A stretch of 64,000 nucleotides of DNA from Salipiger sp. CCB-MM3 (GTDB lineage: Bacteria > Pseudomonadota > Alphaproteobacteria > Rhodobacterales > Rhodobacteraceae): NCBI RefSeq assembly GCF_001687105.1, contig NZ_CP014596.1, forward strand, positions 861,501 through 925,500, written 5' to 3'. Made by a program: the position numbers and the translations under genes. Within the stretch, counting starts at the first letter, position 1, and every line of letters starts with the position of its first letter. Below are positions 1 to 9,226 of the stretch, in pieces. Under the pieces are notes generated by a model. The model searched no databases and had not been told where the DNA came from. It was given only the letters and a program-made list of their open reading frames with translations.

Positions 1-26
1 GCTGAGCCTTCCTTTCCTTGCTCCCT

Positions 27-57
27 GGGGTCGCGGCCGCGCCGTGGCCCCTTTTTT
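27..57 (+). terminator. Rho-independent terminator of an upstream gene
   Basis: An 11-bp stem (27-37 pairing with 41-51, including two G-U pairs) with a 3-nt loop is followed by six T residues at 52-57. It probably ends transcription of a gene left of the window, just before the dehydrogenase start at 70. Confidence 0.55.
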
Positions 58-69
58 GATGAGGCCCAA

Positions 70-1002
70 ATGAAACTTGCGATAATCGACGACTACCAGT
101 CGGTCGCGCTGGAGATGGCCGATTGGTCCACAGTGAAGGAACGCTGCGAGATCACAGTCTTTAGCGACCACCTCTCTGAGCCGGAGGCGCTCGCCCAGCG
201 GCTGCAGGACTTCGATATCATCTGCGTCATGCGTGAGCGAACCCAATTCGACCGCGCGCTGCTGAGCCAGCTACCCAAGCTCAAAATGATCGCTTCGAAC
301 TCGGCGGCGAATGCCGCTATCGACATCTCCGCCTGCGAGGAAATGGGCATCCATGTCAGCCACACCGAGTTCCTGCTCTACGGCACGACCGAGCTGACCT
401 GGGGGCTGATCCTCTCGGCGATCCGGCGCCTGCCGCAGGAAATTAACAATTTCCGGGCGGGCCGCTGGCAACAGCACGTTGGGCAGGACATCCATGGGCG
501 GACGCTCGGAATCGTCGGTCTCGGCAATTTCGGACGCGCGGTTGCCAAGGTTGGACAGGCCTTTGGCATGGACGTCGTGGCCTGGAGCCAGAATCTCGAT
601 CCGGCTTTTGCGGCGAAACTTGGTGTGCGCGCAGTCAGCAAAGAAGAGCTTTTCTCGGGCTCCGATGTGATCAGCATCCACATGAAGCTCAGCGCACGCT
701 CGCACCACATGGTCGGCGCGGCGGAACTGGCACTCATGAAACCATCAGCCTGGCTAGTTAACGCCTCACGCGGGCCCTTGGTGGATGAGGCAGCCCTAAT
801 CGCGGCGCTCAAAGCAGAGCAGATCGCCGGCGCGGCGCTCGACACTTACGACCAGGAACCGCTGCCCGTCGATCACCCATTCCGGGTTCTTGAGAGCGTT
901 ATCGCGACGCCGCATATCGGCTTCGTGACTGAGGACACATACAGACTATTCTATGGCCAGATGGTCACACGCATTGGCGAGTGGCTGGAACGCTCACAAT
1001 AA
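70..1002 (+). CDS. D-isomer-specific 2-hydroxyacid dehydrogenase, NAD(P)-dependent
   Basis: This 310-residue protein belongs to the D-2-hydroxyacid dehydrogenase family, cytoplasmic enzymes that interconvert 2-oxo acids and D-2-hydroxy acids. The nucleotide-binding loop GLGNFG lies at about residues 150-155. The family catalytic set is present: Arg in NASRGPLVDE (R234), Glu in YDQEPLP (E263) and His in TPHIG (H282). The length matches the family. The ATG at 70 is preceded by a GAGG-type ribosome site. A strong hairpin terminator follows directly, so it is probably monocistronic. The substrate cannot be read from the sequence; glyoxylate/hydroxypyruvate or phosphoglycerate-like acids are the usual options. 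Confidence 0.9.
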   Translation: MKLAIIDDYQSVALEMADWSTVKERCEITVFSDHLSEPEALAQRLQDFDIICVMRERTQFDRALLSQLPKLKMIASNSAANAAIDISACEEMGIHVSHTEFLLYGTTELTWGLILSAIRRLPQEINNFRAGRWQQHVGQDIHGRTLGIVGLGNFGRAVAKVGQAFGMDVVAWSQNLDPAFAAKLGVRAVSKEELFSGSDVISIHMKLSARSHHMVGAAELALMKPSAWLVNASRGPLVDEAALIAALKAEQIAGAALDTYDQEPLPVDHPFRVLESVIATPHIGFVTEDTYRLFYGQMVTRIGEWLERSQ

Positions 1003-1007
1003 TCGAC

Positions 1008-1032
1008 ACGGCGCCCGGACGGGCGCCGTTTT
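1008..1032 (+). terminator. Rho-independent terminator after the hydroxyacid dehydrogenase
   Basis: A GC-rich stem of at least 8 bp (arms CGGCGCCC and GGGCGCCG) with a short loop is followed by TTTT. It lies just downstream of the stop codon at 1002. Confidence 0.8.
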
Positions 1033-1261
1033 CGCTTCGAGGGTCCGGGAAAATGCGCCCCGAGAGTGAAAGATTCATTTCGCTTTGATGTTGGGCGTTT
1101 TCACCCGAATTCGCTTGTTTTGCAGCATCTGCGGGTTTGGTGTGCGCTTTGCGCCGCGCGCTTCCGGCATCGACTGCCATAGAGACTTTGCCTGCGGTAA
1201 TCTTGGTTCCAGAGCGCCTCAATAGGTGTGATTTGGACGAACGGCCGCAAGGGAAGCTGCC

Positions 1262-2197
1262 ATGACACTCATCTTCCAGACCGACGATTTCGAGGGGGCC
1301 GACCGGCTCGCATACTGGCAAAACATGATAAGCCAGCACCATGTTTCCGTGGTCTCGCCCGGCGGTGCCGCGCAAGATTTCAGCGGGCGCATGAAGATCG
1401 ACGACTGGGGTGGGTTACAGTTCTCGGATACCACGTTCAGCCCGATTTCCTACAGCCACGGGGTCGAGGAAATACGTCAGTCCGAGCGCGACGACTTTCT
1501 CTGCGTGCTGAGCCTCGAGGGGGGCGGGCGGTTCTGCAACAACGACAGTTCATTCGCCTTCAGCGCCGGCGACATGGTTGTCTACGACACCGACCAAATC
1601 TATGCGATCGAATTCCCCGAGAAGGCGCGGACGATTTCGCTTCGCATCCCACGCCCCCTGATCATCAGTCGCCTATCCGGTGCCGACCGCCAGTTCGCCC
1701 TGCATATCGACGGCGCGCAACCTATGGCGCAGCTAGCTGCCGGTCTCATGAAAAACGTCTGCGCGCTCGACGAGCTGCCCGGCAGCCAGCGCTGCCGCGA
1801 TGCCGAGGCACCCATTCTCGACCTGCTGTGCCTTGCCGCCAGGGACCTGCGCGGCGAAGAGCAGCGCCCCACTCCCGGCCAGCATATGCTGCTTAAGCGG
1901 ATCAAGGCCGAGCTGATGGAGCGTCTTGAAGACAGCACGATTTCGGTGACCTCGATCGCCCAGGAGAACCGGATCTCGCCGCGCACGCTCAATCGTCTCT
2001 TCGCGTCCGAAGGGACGACGGTGATGCGCTGGATCTGGTCGCAGCGTCTGGCGGCAAGCTATCGCGCCATGTCCGAGGGTTCGGTGCGGCAGGTGACCGA
2101 GGCGGCATTCCGCTTCGGCTTCAAGGACTCGTCGCATTTTGCGAGGGCCTTCCGCAAGGAATTCAACATCCCGCCAAGCAAGCTGATCGGTTCCTGA
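1262..2197 (+). CDS. AraC-family transcriptional regulator
   Basis: This is a 311-residue AraC/XylS regulator. Residues about 1-190 form the AraC_binding_2 (FeaR-like) cupin sensor. Residues about 205-305 form the double helix-turn-helix, recognisable from ISPRTLNRLFASEG and the C-terminal SSHFARAFRKEF signature. The ATG at 1262 follows GGGAAG at a good distance. It resembles the second AraC protein at 12045-13016 in architecture, and both flank the nitrile hydratase operon, so one or both may activate nitrile/amide genes. That role is inferred from position. It converges on the ABC operon and shares a bidirectional terminator with it. Confidence 0.9.
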   Translation: MTLIFQTDDFEGADRLAYWQNMISQHHVSVVSPGGAAQDFSGRMKIDDWGGLQFSDTTFSPISYSHGVEEIRQSERDDFLCVLSLEGGGRFCNNDSSFAFSAGDMVVYDTDQIYAIEFPEKARTISLRIPRPLIISRLSGADRQFALHIDGAQPMAQLAAGLMKNVCALDELPGSQRCRDAEAPILDLLCLAARDLRGEEQRPTPGQHMLLKRIKAELMERLEDSTISVTSIAQENRISPRTLNRLFASEGTTVMRWIWSQRLAASYRAMSEGSVRQVTEAAFRFGFKDSSHFARAFRKEFNIPPSKLIGS

Positions 2198-2260
2198 GCT
2201 TGTCCGGGGGCGTGACGTGAGGCGCCGAGCGGTCCCCGGCGTCGCAAACGAGATCACCAA

Positions 2261-2300
2261 GAGAATGGCCCGCCCGGAGCGATCCGGGCGGGCCATTCTC
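2261..2300. terminator. Bidirectional terminator between convergent genes
   Basis: A perfect inverted repeat with 17-bp arms (2261-2277 and 2284-2300) and a 6-nt loop lies between the AraC gene and the end of the ABC transporter operon. There is no long T-tract, but placement and stem strength support a shared terminator. Confidence 0.75.
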
Positions 2301-2319
2301 TCGGTGTGGGCGATTGCGC

Positions 2320-4842
2320 TCAGTGCGCGGGTTTGGCCGGCTTGCGCATCTGGCTGAAGAGTCCTGCCGCGATGAAGGTCGCGCCACCGATCAACACATA
2401 TTGCCAGACCGATCCGAGGTTCAGGAAGGGCAGGGCGGCAATGATCGATTGGATGAACAAGGCCCCGGCCAGTGTGGCGAGGAACGAGCCGCGCCCGCCC
2501 GTGATCTGTGCGCCGCCCAGCACCACGGCGGTCACGCTCATGAGGGTGTAGCTGACGCCCGTTGTGGGAGAGCCGATCCCGACCTGCGCTGCCAGAAGCA
2601 GCCCGGCGACGCCCGCAAAAAGACCACTCCCGACGAAGGCGAGAACAACGATCTTGCCGCGCTGCAGGCCAATCATCTCGGCAGCCTTGGGGCGCGAGCC
2701 GACGGCGCGCAGGGCGCGGCCGACCGGGCGCCGGAAGAGGCCGAATTCGGCGCCCAGGGTTAGGGCGATGACGAACACGAAGACCAGTGGCACCGGGCCG
2801 ACCAGCATCTGAACCGTCTCCATGTAGCCATCGGAGAGAAGCCCATCGGGTGAGGGCCGCAGAATGAGCGACAGCCCCTGCAGGCCAGTATAGGTCGCAA
2901 GCGTCACCACGATGGCCGGCAGCTTGAGGCGCTCTACGAGAACACCGTGCAACAGGCCAACTGCCGTACATATGGCAAGGACGACGAGCGCGCCGCCGAC
3001 ATAGCCGACCGGCGGTTCTTCCCCCAGCAAGAACGAGGACAGGACGACGGCAAAGCCGATGAGCGGCCCCACGGCAAGGTCGATGCCGCCCTTGAGGATC
3101 ACGAAGAGCTGGGCGAAGGCTGCCAGCGCAAGGATGCTGGTCAGCGTAGCAATGCTCTGCAGACTGAATGCCGAGAGGAACCACGGGTTGATAGCCTGCG
3201 TGACACCCATCACCAGAACGGACAGCAGCACGAGGATCGCCGCGGGCATCTGGTCGGAGCTCCAGAAGGCGGAGCGTTTTCTGCCTCCTGCATCGGCGTC
3301 CGAGCCATCGCGAATACCGGTAGCCTTAAGATTGGCCTCGGTGATCTTGGCATCATTGACATCCGCGCCGGTCAGCTCGGTCACCACTGAGCCGCGCGAG
3401 AATACCAAAACGCGGTCGCACAGGCCCTCGATCTCTACGCCGTCCGCCGAGGAGACGATCACCGCACAGCCGGAATCGGCCATTTCGCGTAGCTTGTTGT
3501 AGATGTCCGAGCGCGAGCCCACGTCGACCCCTTTGGTCGGCTCGTCGACGAGCAGTACGCGCGGTTTCATCGCGATCTCACGGCCGATGAGAACCTTCTG
3601 CTGGTTGCCGCCCGAAAGCTGGCCGACCGTCGACTCTACGGTCGGAGCCTTGACCCGCAGATCGGCATGGATCTGCTCGGCAAGCTCCTTTTCGCGGCGG
3701 GCGGATAGCAGGCCGTGGTCCGAGATCGCGGCGAGCTGGCCGAGCCCCTCGTTCTCGCGGATGGTGAGCGAGAGGACAAGCCCTTCGGCGTGACGGTCGT
3801 CGGGCACGAAGGCCACGCCGGCGCGGCGGAAGTTGGCGACACCGGGTTTCGGCTCGTCCATATCGACGCGGATGTCGCCGGAGGTTTTCGGATTGATCCC
3901 AGCGAGGGCGCGCAGGAAGTCGCGCTGGCCTTGTCCTTCGACACCGGCCAGACCGATGATCTCGCCCGGACGTACCGCCAGTGACACGTCGCGGAAGCCC
4001 TTGCCCGACAGAGCTGCCACGGTGAGCAGCTTGGGGCCGGTGCCGATCTTGCCTTTGGGCGGGAAGACCTGCCCGAGGGGGCGCCCGACGATCAGGTTGA
4101 CGATCTCGTCGGGGGTGAAGTCGGCGGCGGGCCGGGTCTCAATCAGGTCGCCGTCACGCAGCACCGACACGCGGTCGGCGATAGCCATGACTTCGTGCAG
4201 GCGGTGCGAGATGTAGATGATCGCGGTGCCCTGCGCCTTCAGCTCGGCAATGAGATGGAACAGGTGCCGCACCTCAGGGTCCTGGAAAGGCTCGGTGGGT
4301 TCGTCGAAGATGAAGACGGCGGGGCGGCTCGCAAGCGCGCGGGCGATCTCCAGAACGTGGCCCTGCGCCAACGAGAGGTCGGCGGCGCGAGTAGAGAGGT
4401 CCATCGCCAACGCCTTGGTGGAGACCCGGTCGAGCAGCTCCTGTGCCTCGGAAGGCGTCAGGTCCTGTCGTGCCAGCTGCAAGTTCTCGAGCACCGTCAA
4501 ATCGGGAGCCAGCGCCGGGTGCTGGAAGGCCACCGACAGGCCCATCTCGCGCACCTGCGCGGCCTGCGACCGGGCGGTCTCGCCCTTGATCGACACGGTG
4601 CCGGTGTCGGGAGTGAGCACGCCTGCGGCACAGTTGATCAGCGTGGACTTGCCCGCACCGTTCTCGCCGACGATGGCGTGAACCTCTCCCGGCCATGCCT
4701 TGAGGTCGATACCCTTGAGCGCCTTCACCGGGCCGAAGGACTTGGTAATTGCGTCGAGGATCAGGGCGGGCGGCGCAACGGGCTCTGCTGCGGCGACGGG
4801 TTGTGCGTTTGCGGTCATGGGAACTGCTTTCATGTCGGTCAC
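2320..4842 (-). CDS. Fused CUT2 ABC transporter: double ATPase plus permease (RbsA-RbsC-like)
   Basis: This 840-residue protein joins two parts that are usually separate. Residues about 1-520 are an RbsA-like tandem ATPase. The first Walker A is GENGAGKST (59-67). The second domain has the degenerate Walker A usual for RbsA but keeps the signature LSGGNQQKV and the Walker B stretch VLLVDEPTKGVDVG. Residues about 530-830 are a hydrophobic RbsC-like permease. It overlaps the upstream permease gene by 4 bp (ATGA), so the two are translationally coupled. Together they would form an importer with a fused permease and a free permease. Clustering with amidase and nitrile hydratase genes suggests a nitrile or amide cargo rather than a sugar; this is inference. 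Confidence 0.9.
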   Translation of the reverse strand: MTDMKAVPMTANAQPVAAAEPVAPPALILDAITKSFGPVKALKGIDLKAWPGEVHAIVGENGAGKSTLINCAAGVLTPDTGTVSIKGETARSQAAQVREMGLSVAFQHPALAPDLTVLENLQLARQDLTPSEAQELLDRVSTKALAMDLSTRAADLSLAQGHVLEIARALASRPAVFIFDEPTEPFQDPEVRHLFHLIAELKAQGTAIIYISHRLHEVMAIADRVSVLRDGDLIETRPAADFTPDEIVNLIVGRPLGQVFPPKGKIGTGPKLLTVAALSGKGFRDVSLAVRPGEIIGLAGVEGQGQRDFLRALAGINPKTSGDIRVDMDEPKPGVANFRRAGVAFVPDDRHAEGLVLSLTIRENEGLGQLAAISDHGLLSARREKELAEQIHADLRVKAPTVESTVGQLSGGNQQKVLIGREIAMKPRVLLVDEPTKGVDVGSRSDIYNKLREMADSGCAVIVSSADGVEIEGLCDRVLVFSRGSVVTELTGADVNDAKITEANLKATGIRDGSDADAGGRKRSAFWSSDQMPAAILVLLSVLVMGVTQAINPWFLSAFSLQSIATLTSILALAAFAQLFVILKGGIDLAVGPLIGFAVVLSSFLLGEEPPVGYVGGALVVLAICTAVGLLHGVLVERLKLPAIVVTLATYTGLQGLSLILRPSPDGLLSDGYMETVQMLVGPVPLVFVFVIALTLGAEFGLFRRPVGRALRAVGSRPKAAEMIGLQRGKIVVLAFVGSGLFAGVAGLLLAAQVGIGSPTTGVSYTLMSVTAVVLGGAQITGGRGSFLATLAGALFIQSIIAALPFLNLGSVWQYVLIGGATFIAAGLFSQMRKPAKPAH

Positions 4843-5783
4843 GCGGTCTTGAGACGGTTCGCGATGGACGGAAGGCTTACGCCGAGAAGGACGATGGCTG
4901 CCTGAATGAGGTACTGCACGGCGGTGTCGAACCCGAGGCTGATCACTAACTGTCCCAGATAGGTCAGGAAGAAAGCGCCGATCCCGGTCGCCAGCACCGA
5001 GCCGCGCTCACCTGTGAGGGAGTTGCCTCCCACTACATAGGCGGCGACGGTGGCCAGCATGTAGTCGTTGCCAGCGAAAAGCGTCGGAACGTTCGACAGG
5101 CCTGCGAAGAGCACGCCCGCGGCGGCGAAGAGAATGCCGGCCCCGATGTAAGCGCCGACTTGGAAAAGCTCGACACGGAAGCCGAGGGCCAGCCCGACGT
5201 TCGGGCTGAGCCCGGACACCGAGAAGCGGCGGCCAAGCGCGGTGCGCGAGATTACCAAGGCTACCAGGGCAACCAGTACGAGCGCGACAAGGAAAGGCAC
5301 CGGGATACCGACGACGCGCGAAGCAGCGAGGTCGGCGATCGGTTTCGCGACCGTCGAGGCACGGCCGCCGGACAGAGCCAGGACCAGGCCGAAAACGATG
5401 GAGTTCATGGCGATGGTGACAACCAGAGGAGGCACGCCGAGACGCGTAACGGTCAGCCCGTTGGCGAGCCCGACGCCGGCGCCGGTCAGCAGGGCGAGGC
5501 CGACGAGACCCATGGCCTCCAGCGTGCCGCCCCCTCCGGATTGGAAAGCGGTGACGACGACGGCGGCAAGGGAGAAGACCCCCGCCACCGAGATGTCCAT
5601 GCCTCGTTGCTGAATGACGAGGTGCTGACCGATGGAGGCCACCGCGAGGATCCCCGCAAAAGGCAGGAGCCCGGAGATGGAAGCGGGGCGGATCGTGGAC
5701 GGGGCGATCACCCCGCCGATGACCAACAGGAGGATCAGGGCGGCCAGCGCCCTGAACTCGTTGCGTTTGAAGAGGTTGCCCAT
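4839..5783 (-). CDS. ABC transporter permease, RbsC/CUT2 type
   Basis: This 314-residue, strongly hydrophobic protein is a BPD_transp_2 (RbsC-like) inner-membrane permease with about 8-10 predicted membrane segments. The GERGSVLATGIGAFFLTYL stretch in its C-terminal third has a counterpart, GGRGSFLATLAGALFIQSI, in the fused permease, so the two are probably the halves of a heterodimeric channel. It sits directly downstream of the binding-protein gene and overlaps the fused ATPase-permease by 4 bp, as expected for a single operon. Confidence 0.92.
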   Translation of the reverse strand: MGNLFKRNEFRALAALILLLVIGGVIAPSTIRPASISGLLPFAGILAVASIGQHLVIQQRGMDISVAGVFSLAAVVVTAFQSGGGGTLEAMGLVGLALLTGAGVGLANGLTVTRLGVPPLVVTIAMNSIVFGLVLALSGGRASTVAKPIADLAASRVVGIPVPFLVALVLVALVALVISRTALGRRFSVSGLSPNVGLALGFRVELFQVGAYIGAGILFAAAGVLFAGLSNVPTLFAGNDYMLATVAAYVVGGNSLTGERGSVLATGIGAFFLTYLGQLVISLGFDTAVQYLIQAAIVLLGVSLPSIANRLKTA

Positions 5784-5808
5784 TGGGTGGTCTCCTTCGG
5801 TCGTGGGG

Positions 5809-6915
5809 TTATTCGAAGATCGCGCGCATCTCGTCCTTCGTCATCGTGAAGGTCGAGACATGGGCACCCATCGGAAGTTCAGGATCGCAGACCGGGTTGA
5901 ACTTCGCATCTTCGCTGGCGGTGTTGTCGATCACCGGGTCGATGATGATCGTCGGCTCGTCGTTCTCGACGTCGTTGGCGGCGGCAACGCCCTTGCGCAG
6001 GGCAAGGCGGGTCAGCCAGGTTCCGGCCGAGGTGGTGAAGAGCTCGAAATCGGGGTTGGCGTCGTGGTTTTCCTGCCAGTAGCAGGCCAGCTCGTTGCCA
6101 TCACGCGTGGTCCAGAGCGGGAGCTTCTCGCCGGCGATCTCATAGGCACGGATAGCGCCCATCGACCCGATGCCGTAGTCCGACATGACCGCGTCGATCT
6201 TGTCATGCTTGGCGAGCAGGCTGGTCATGACCTTCTGGTACTCGGCGCGATCCCAGTTGGTTGTCACGGGGCCGTCTTCGAGCATCTTGATCCCCGGGTG
6301 CTTGGCAAAAACCTCCATGGCACCATTGTAGGTGTTGCGGGTCGAGACCGCGCCAGGCGCGCCGCCGAGCATCACAACGTTACCTTCGCCGCCAAGTTGC
6401 TCGACGATCCATTCCGCCGCCATTTTGCCTTCGATGTTCTGGTCAGCCGTGACCATGCCGACGTAATCCTTGCCGGGAGTGCCAGGCCAGGAGGTCCCGC
6501 CGTAGAAGGGCACGACCTTTGCGCCGCGCTTCATTGCCTGCGACATCGCACGCAGCAGCGCTTCACCGCCGTCGGGACGCACGACGATCACGTCGAAGCC
6601 TTGCGCCGCGAGGCCGGTGATGTCCGAGATCTGTTGCTCCACGCTGCCCTGCGCATCAACGTAGCGAGCTTCCTTGATGTTGTCGCACTTGGCGGCTTCA
6701 AGTTCGAACTCGGCACGCGAGATCAGGCGCCAAGGGTCCGTGGAGGAACCGGTGGAGTAGGCGACACGCATCGGCTTGTCGCCGCAGAAGTCGGTGATCG
6801 GGCGGAATTCCTCGATGCCGCCGACCTTCTTCGGGTGCTGGTCGGCAGCGGCATGCGCCGCGCCCGAGGTGAGCAGGCCGAGCAGGCCGGCGGTGGCGAA
6901 TTTGCGGAAAGACAT
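5809..6915 (-). CDS. Periplasmic substrate-binding protein of the CUT2-type importer
   Basis: This 368-residue protein starts with a Sec signal peptide (MSFRKFATAGLLGLLTSGAAHA) and continues as a Peripla_BP_4 (ribose/autoinducer-2 type) binding protein. Typical features are the DITGLAAQGFDVIVVRPDGG segment and the stretch TADQNIEGKMAAEWIVEQLGGEGNVVML split across the two lobes. It precedes both permease genes in the minus-strand operon. The amidase lies immediately upstream, so the ligand may be a small amide, nitrile or derived compound. The ligand is not readable from sequence. Confidence 0.9.
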   Translation of the reverse strand: MSFRKFATAGLLGLLTSGAAHAAADQHPKKVGGIEEFRPITDFCGDKPMRVAYSTGSSTDPWRLISRAEFELEAAKCDNIKEARYVDAQGSVEQQISDITGLAAQGFDVIVVRPDGGEALLRAMSQAMKRGAKVVPFYGGTSWPGTPGKDYVGMVTADQNIEGKMAAEWIVEQLGGEGNVVMLGGAPGAVSTRNTYNGAMEVFAKHPGIKMLEDGPVTTNWDRAEYQKVMTSLLAKHDKIDAVMSDYGIGSMGAIRAYEIAGEKLPLWTTRDGNELACYWQENHDANPDFELFTTSAGTWLTRLALRKGVAAANDVENDEPTIIIDPVIDNTASEDAKFNPVCDPELPMGAHVSTFTMTKDEMRAIFE

Positions 6916-6978
6916 TGTTGTTTCCTTTTCTGGTTTCTGTCAGCCGATGCGGCTGATCCCTGTTGAAGTTCGGCAGGT

Positions 6979-8364
6979 TCAGGAGGCGAGAGGAGGCTGC
7001 CGGAGGTGCCAGTCGGTGGCTTTCTGGAAGGCCGAACCGGCTCTCACGAGCCGCCCTTCGCAGAGCTTCGGGGCGACAAGTTGCACGGCGACGGGCAGAC
7101 CGTTTCGGTCGAAGCCGCCTGGCATCGTGACGGTGGGTGACCCCGACATGTCGAAGGGGCCGGTGAAGCGGATGAATTCGGAGTTGTCGCCCTCGGCGTA
7201 GTCGGCCCAGTTGGCGAGATCCGGAACCCGCCAGATGGTGGCGGGGATGAGCAGCAGATCGACCTGCCGGAAGAGCGCATTCAGCTTGGCAGTGAACCCC
7301 AGCCGGGTCTGATGGGCCCGGGCGACCTCGCGCGAGCTGTAGCCGTCGCCCATGTCGATGAGCGCGGCGAGGGTCTCGCCATAGTCATCGCGGCGGGAGG
7401 GGAAGGTGGCCTCATGTGCCGTGGCGGTCTCGGGGGCGCAGATCGGTAGCCAGGCCTTGGCGGCGGCCTTCCAGTCTTCGACCGTCACGTCGACCAGAAC
7501 CGCGCCCAGGGATTGCAGCACCCGCGCGGCCTCTTCGATGGCGGCCACGTTGGCGGGGTCGATGCCCTCGGAGATATAGGCGCGGTCGATGCCGATGCGC
7601 AGCCCGGCAATCGACTGGCCGGCCTCGGCGCCGTAGTCCGGAACCGGCGCGGTGAGCGCCGTGGGATCATTGATATCCGCGCCGGCCATGGCCTGCAGGA
7701 CGAGGCCGGCATCTTCCGCGCTGCGCGCGAAGGGTCCGATGTGATCGAGCGAGGCGGCCAGTTCAAAGGCGCCGTGGCGGCTGGTCCGGCCCCACGTGGG
7801 CTTGAGGCCCGTCACCCCGTTCGCCGCCGCAGGAAAGCGGATCGAGCCGCCGGTGTCGGAGCCGAGCGAGGCGAAGGCGAGCCCCGCCGCGACCGACACG
7901 CCCGAGCCCGAGGAGGAGGAGCCCGCCCAGTGTCCGGCATTCCAGGGGTTCGACGGGGCGGTCACATCGGGATGGTGATTGGCATAGGCCTGCTCGGTGG
8001 TCTTCACCTTGCCCAGCGTCACGGCGCCAGCGGCCTCGAGCCGCTGAATGACGGTCGCGGTGTAGCCCGGACGGAAATCCTTGTGAATCCGGGTGCCGGC
8101 GGTGGTTTTGGCGAAATCGGTGTAAAGGATGTCTTTGTACGACAGGGGCACGCCGTGCAGCGGACCTCGGTATTTCCCCGCGGCAATCTCCGCTTCGGCG
8201 GTAGCGGCCTGCTCCAGCGCCCGTTCCGCGGTCACGGTGACATAGGCATTCAGTTGCGGCTCGAGCGCCTCGATCCGGTTCAGCATATGCTGGGTGACTT
8301 CGACCGGCGAGACCTTGCGGGCTGAGATGTCACGGGCGAGGGCGGTGATGGAGCTGTAGTGCAT
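6979..8364 (-). CDS. Amidase (amidase signature family)
   Basis: This 461-residue amidase-signature enzyme would hydrolyse amides to carboxylic acid and ammonia in the cytoplasm. The Ser-cisSer-Lys machinery is visible: Lys77 in SYKDILY, the GSSSSGSG loop at about 148-155, and Ser174 in GSDTGGSIRFP. It lies between an isochorismatase-type hydrolase and the ABC binding protein in the nitrile hydratase operon. It could therefore act on the amides made by that enzyme or on the imported compound. It is one of three amidases in the first 19 kb and is not closely similar to the classical nitrile-hydratase-linked amidase at 15904. Confidence 0.9.
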   Translation of the reverse strand: MHYSSITALARDISARKVSPVEVTQHMLNRIEALEPQLNAYVTVTAERALEQAATAEAEIAAGKYRGPLHGVPLSYKDILYTDFAKTTAGTRIHKDFRPGYTATVIQRLEAAGAVTLGKVKTTEQAYANHHPDVTAPSNPWNAGHWAGSSSSGSGVSVAAGLAFASLGSDTGGSIRFPAAANGVTGLKPTWGRTSRHGAFELAASLDHIGPFARSAEDAGLVLQAMAGADINDPTALTAPVPDYGAEAGQSIAGLRIGIDRAYISEGIDPANVAAIEEAARVLQSLGAVLVDVTVEDWKAAAKAWLPICAPETATAHEATFPSRRDDYGETLAALIDMGDGYSSREVARAHQTRLGFTAKLNALFRQVDLLLIPATIWRVPDLANWADYAEGDNSEFIRFTGPFDMSGSPTVTMPGGFDRNGLPVAVQLVAPKLCEGRLVRAGSAFQKATDWHLRQPPLAS

Positions 8365-8384
8365 CGGTTTGTCTTTCGGCAGGG

Positions 8385-9077
8385 TCAGGCGGCGTTCGCG
8401 GAGATGAGGCTCAGAACCTCGCTGGTGGGCACCACGTCGGCGTAGACGACATAGAGATTGCCGAGCGTGGCGTTGTGCTCCTCGTCGGTTATCGTGGCGT
8501 TGGCATCCGAGACGAAGATCACGTCGTAGTTCATCTGCGCCGCGTCACGGGCGGTAGCTTCCGAGCAGCAGTTGGTCAGCGTGCCGGTGACGATCACCGT
8601 CTCGATGCCGTTCGCCTGCAGTTCCTCGTTCAGTCGCGAGGTGCCGGGGGTGAAGCCGGAGAAGCGGGTCTTGCGGACAACCAGATCGCCCTCCTGCCGG
8701 TCGAGTTGGGGGGCCAGGTCATGCAGCGGGTTGCCGGGCGTTAGCGCGGCGACGAGATCGGTCGAGAAGGGGCTGCCCAGCAAATTGTGGTAGAAGCTGG
8801 TCCAGACCACCGGCTCGGAGCCGTCATAGGTGTTCTGGATGAAGATCACCTTGCCACCGGCCTCGCGCAGTGCGGCGGCAATGGCGTTGACGTTGGGCAC
8901 GATCTCGCGCGCCACCGGCACCTCGGCGCAGGTGCCTTCGTCGAGGTAGGCGCGCTGCATGTCGACCACCAGCAGCGCAGTCTTGCTCAGGTCGAACTCG
9001 GTGAAGGCCTGGTCGCGGCCATCGCGGTTCCAGCGGCCGCGTTCGAGCATGACGGGATTGATGTCGGTCTTGTGCAT
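8385..9077 (-). CDS. Isochorismatase-family cysteine hydrolase
   Basis: This 230-residue cysteine hydrolase has the family triad: D39 in VVDMQ, K136 in VVRKTRF, and a Cys in TNCCSEATARDA (C171 by alignment). Relatives include N-carbamoylsarcosine amidohydrolase, nicotinamidase and biuret/ureidoacrylate hydrolases, so a C-N bond hydrolase is likely. An upstream in-frame ATG at 9116 exists, but MHKTD at 9077 aligns exactly with the start of the paralogue at 24044-24754, where the catalytic residues have identical numbers. It lies between the nitrile hydratase accessory gene and the amidase gene, in the same direction. Confidence 0.88.
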   Translation of the reverse strand: MHKTDINPVMLERGRWNRDGRDQAFTEFDLSKTALLVVDMQRAYLDEGTCAEVPVAREIVPNVNAIAAALREAGGKVIFIQNTYDGSEPVVWTSFYHNLLGSPFSTDLVAALTPGNPLHDLAPQLDRQEGDLVVRKTRFSGFTPGTSRLNEELQANGIETVIVTGTLTNCCSEATARDAAQMNYDVIFVSDANATITDEEHNATLGNLYVVYADVVPTSEVLSLISANAA

Positions 9078-9226
9078 GGAGTCGGGTCTCGTCAGATGTG
9101 GCCTTGGAGCGGGCATGGCTCGCCCGGGCCGCTGGCGAAGATGCCAGCGGGAGTTTGGGGAAGGTGTGCGGAATTGGCGCCCCGGATGAGGCTCTGGGGA
9201 AGAGCCTCGGTCGGACGTGCGGCGGA

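Noticed and set aside
1733..3184. A 483-codon minus frame across the AraC/ABC junction
   Set aside because: It spans a perfect terminator and two real genes in other phases.
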